Origin: Coriobacteriales bacterium
GTDB taxonomy: Bacteria > Actinomycetota > Coriobacteriia > Coriobacteriales > JAEZZM01
Direction: 5' to 3'
NCBI GenBank assembly: GCA_029983705.1
Contig: JASBYZ010000005.1
Location: forward strand, 1-34,291
Length of the DNA: 34,291 nt
Position 1 is the stretch's first letter. Each line of letters starts with the position of its first letter. Of this stretch, positions 32,776 to 34,291 are shown piece after piece. Under the pieces are notes generated by a model. The model was not told where the DNA came from, searched no databases, and worked only from the letters and a program-made list of their open reading frames with translations. The position numbers and the translations under genes are program-made.

Positions 32776-33500
32776 TAGAGATAGTGCTGGAAGCGCTCAG
32801 GATCTTCCAAAAATTGTCTCATTAACTGAACGTGTTCAGTTTCCTCGTAGCTGCACTCATATATAGAGTCAGATTCAATTTTAAAGAGCTGCGCACCTGT
32901 CATTGCTAAAAGCAAGGGCGAGTGCGTAGCTATTATAAACTGAGAGTTTTGCTCAACTAAATCATGAATTCGAACCATAAGTTCTAAGGTTTTAGCTGGC
33001 GATAAGGCAGCTTCAGGCTCGTCCAATATATAAAGTCCTTCTCCCCAAAACCTATTTTCGATCAGAGCCATAAAGCTTTCACCATGTGATTGCTTGTGTA
33101 AAGAGAGCCCTCCTACACTTCTGTAGGAGCCAATCTCATCAACATAACTCGCCATAGTGTAAAAGCTTTCTGCTCTTAAAAAGAAACTATCATGGGGTGG
33201 GTAGTAACTTTTTTCTACCTTAAGATAGTCATAGAGTTCTGAATGGGTGTTATCAGTCTCAAAATTAAAGTGCTTGGAGCCACCCTCTGCATTAAGCCCA
33301 ATGTTGAGCGCCAAAGCCTCAATTAAGGTAGATTTACCTGAGCCGTTTTCTCCCACAAAAATAGTAAGCGGAGAGCTAAAACGAAACTCCGGCAACTTTT
33401 GAAGCGCACGAACTACATCAAGATCAGAAAGATAGTTATCCTCAGGAATTTCTTTTCTAATAAAAAACGATCTGATGTATAAGTCTTTCGCTTCAAGCAT
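32772..33500 (-). CDS. AAA/ABC-type ATPase, YbbL/RecF-like single-domain protein
   Basis: The 242-residue soluble ATPase has Walker A FVGENGSGKSTLIEALAL (49-66), an ABC-like signature QSHGESFMALIENRF (137-151), Walker B GLYILDEPEAALSP (155-168) and a switch His in IIATHSPLLL. The family (AAA_21/AAA_15 type) includes the ATPase halves of nuclease or defence pairs, but no partner gene is adjacent, and the function is unknown. AAAGG lies 3 bases before the ATG. It follows the acetyltransferase gene by 8 bases. Confidence 0.85.
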   Translation of the reverse strand: MLEAKDLYIRSFFIRKEIPEDNYLSDLDVVRALQKLPEFRFSSPLTIFVGENGSGKSTLIEALALNIGLNAEGGSKHFNFETDNTHSELYDYLKVEKSYYPPHDSFFLRAESFYTMASYVDEIGSYRSVGGLSLHKQSHGESFMALIENRFWGEGLYILDEPEAALSPAKTLELMVRIHDLVEQNSQFIIATHSPLLLAMTGAQLFKIESDSIYECSYEETEHVQLMRQFLEDPERFQHYLY

Positions 33501-33508
33501 TACCTTTG

Positions 33509-34084
33509 TTAAAGCTCCCCTAAGTTTAGTCTATCTTTATCGGTAATTTGACGGTGCACCTTGCAGGGATTACCAAATGCAATGACCCCAGCAGGGATAG
33601 CTCTAGTTACAACCGAGCCCGCGCCAATAATAGAGCCCTCACCAATATGCACTCCTGCAATAATAGTTACCCCAGCACCAATCCAAACATCATCTTCTAT
33701 ACTAATTTCTTTAGAAACTTGGATATGTTTGCGCTCATCCTTATTTATAGGGTGCTCCGCTGCACTAATAGTACAGTGCGGGGCGATAAGGACGCGATTT
33801 CCAATACGCACCTTTGCACAATCTAATATAACAGCATCATAGTTGATAAAGGCGTCGTCACCCAGGTAGAGGTTATAGCCATAATCACAGTAAAACGGAG
33901 CTGTTATAGTAACGCCCTCTCCTTTATGAGGTAGTAAGTCAGAAAGAATCTCTTCACGAGTTTCTACTTCTGAAGGAATAGTATGGTTGAACCTAAAGCA
34001 GAGGTCTTTGGCACGTAACAAATCTGCTCTCAATTTGTCGTCTAATTGGTAATAATATACATTATTGCGTGTTATAGAATTCAT
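33509..34084 (-). CDS. Hexapeptide-repeat acetyltransferase (Maa/NodL/LacA type)
   Basis: This is a left-handed beta-helix acetyltransferase of 191 residues that uses acetyl-CoA, with sugars the usual acceptors. It shows the N-terminal cap helix, NYDAVILDCAKVRIGN, the catalytic His in TISAAEHPINKDER (residue 111) and the C-terminal coils SIEDDVWIGAGVTIIAGVHI, SIIGAGSVVTRAIPAGVIAF and GNPCKV. The acceptor cannot be read. The SD is weak (AAAG near the ATG). It shares a strand and 8 bases with the following ATPase. Confidence 0.88.
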   Translation of the reverse strand: MNSITRNNVYYYQLDDKLRADLLRAKDLCFRFNHTIPSEVETREEILSDLLPHKGEGVTITAPFYCDYGYNLYLGDDAFINYDAVILDCAKVRIGNRVLIAPHCTISAAEHPINKDERKHIQVSKEISIEDDVWIGAGVTIIAGVHIGEGSIIGAGSVVTRAIPAGVIAFGNPCKVHRQITDKDRLNLGEL

Positions 34085-34291
34085 CTTTAAATCTTTCTCT
34101 AAAAACTTAACTAGCTATAGTTTATAGAAAATTTCTTTGAGAACATACAAATATTTTATTAATTGCTACTAATAAGGTGTAATATGTTACATTAATCGAT
34201 TAAAAATTAATATTCTAACGAAGAAACGCAGCTATGTGCACTGCCTAACAAAAAGTAGACAGGTGATGTGAACTAAGAGACATCCTGTTTA
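34085..34291. other. Intergenic end region with a palindrome and an edge hairpin
   Basis: No gene is visible. There is a perfect 12-bp palindrome TTAATCGATTAA (34192-34203) in an AT-rich stretch. Near the edge, TAGACAGG-tg-ATGT (34256-34269) can pair with ACATCCTGTTTA (34280-34291) over a 10-base loop with a 2-base bulge and one G-U pair; it may be part of a terminator or leader RNA of a gene to the right, but the window stops there. No clear sigma-70 promoter was found. Confidence 0.4.

Noticed and set aside
32772..33500. AAA ATPase as part of a known two-gene anti-phage system
   Set aside because: No nuclease, TOPRIM or HNH partner is adjacent; the neighbour is a hexapeptide acetyltransferase, so no defence claim is made.
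1..34291. CRISPR array, prophage, insertion sequence or tRNA/rRNA gene
   Set aside because: No regularly spaced repeats, transposase, integrase, phage structural genes or RNA-gene signatures were seen on either strand.

Overview
The window is a gene-dense stretch (genes mostly a few to 40 bases apart, no gap over about 210 bases) from a moderately low-GC bacterium. The gene set suggests an anaerobic member of the Actinomycetota, most likely class Coriobacteriia. The pointers are a TatA/TatC pair beside HypA/HypB (exported, nickel-dependent hydrogenases), a menaquinone methyltransferase, ThyX-type thymidylate synthesis, the anaerobic cobaltochelatase CbiK, and a LysR plus MFS transporter unit. 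This placement is inferred from gene content and protein style; no rRNA or tRNA gene is present to confirm it.

Layout. Positions 1-7617 (minus strand) read as one long run: class I aminotransferase, UbiE/MenG, an amidohydrolase-like protein, a TPR protein, a STAS protein, TatA, TatC, HypA, HypB and a truncated archaeal-type topoisomerase I. An orphan pstB (minus, ~7.7-8.5 kb) is divergent from a PhoB/RegX3-like response regulator, a frameshifted sensor kinase and a small unknown gene, closed by a strong terminator at 11.1 kb. From 11.1 to 17.7 kb (minus) lie EamA, UppP, PcrA, manganese pyrophosphatase and NhaA. From 17.8 to 19.75 kb (plus) lie UspA, ThyX and a LOG-family hydrolase, tightly overlapped. 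From 19.7 to 23.0 kb (minus) lie CbiK, a small membrane protein and two decayed genes: a pirin with one frameshift and a short-chain dehydrogenase with a stop and a frameshift. At 23.2-25.8 kb a Trm9-like methyltransferase and a bacterial Elp3 diverge from a 39-base gap. From 25.8 to 30.7 kb (minus) lies a probable operon of LysR, MFS, MsrAB, CPBP protease and a GIY-YIG/deoxyinosine-glycosylase fusion. The right end holds an OPT peptide transporter with a stand-alone TipAS-like protein (plus), then an AAA ATPase and a hexapeptide acetyltransferase (minus).

Most worth following up are: (i) the divergent Elp3 / Trm9-like pair, which would resemble the eukaryotic wobble-uridine mcm5U route in a bacterium; (ii) an amidohydrolase that keeps the fold motifs but has lost most metal ligands, sitting next to menG; (iii) the nuclease-glycosylase fusion inside a damage-repair-like operon; (iv) an OPT transporter coupled to a TipAS drug/peptide-binding domain; and (v) four coding lesions in three genes. 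No CRISPR array, insertion sequence, prophage, tRNA or rRNA was seen.
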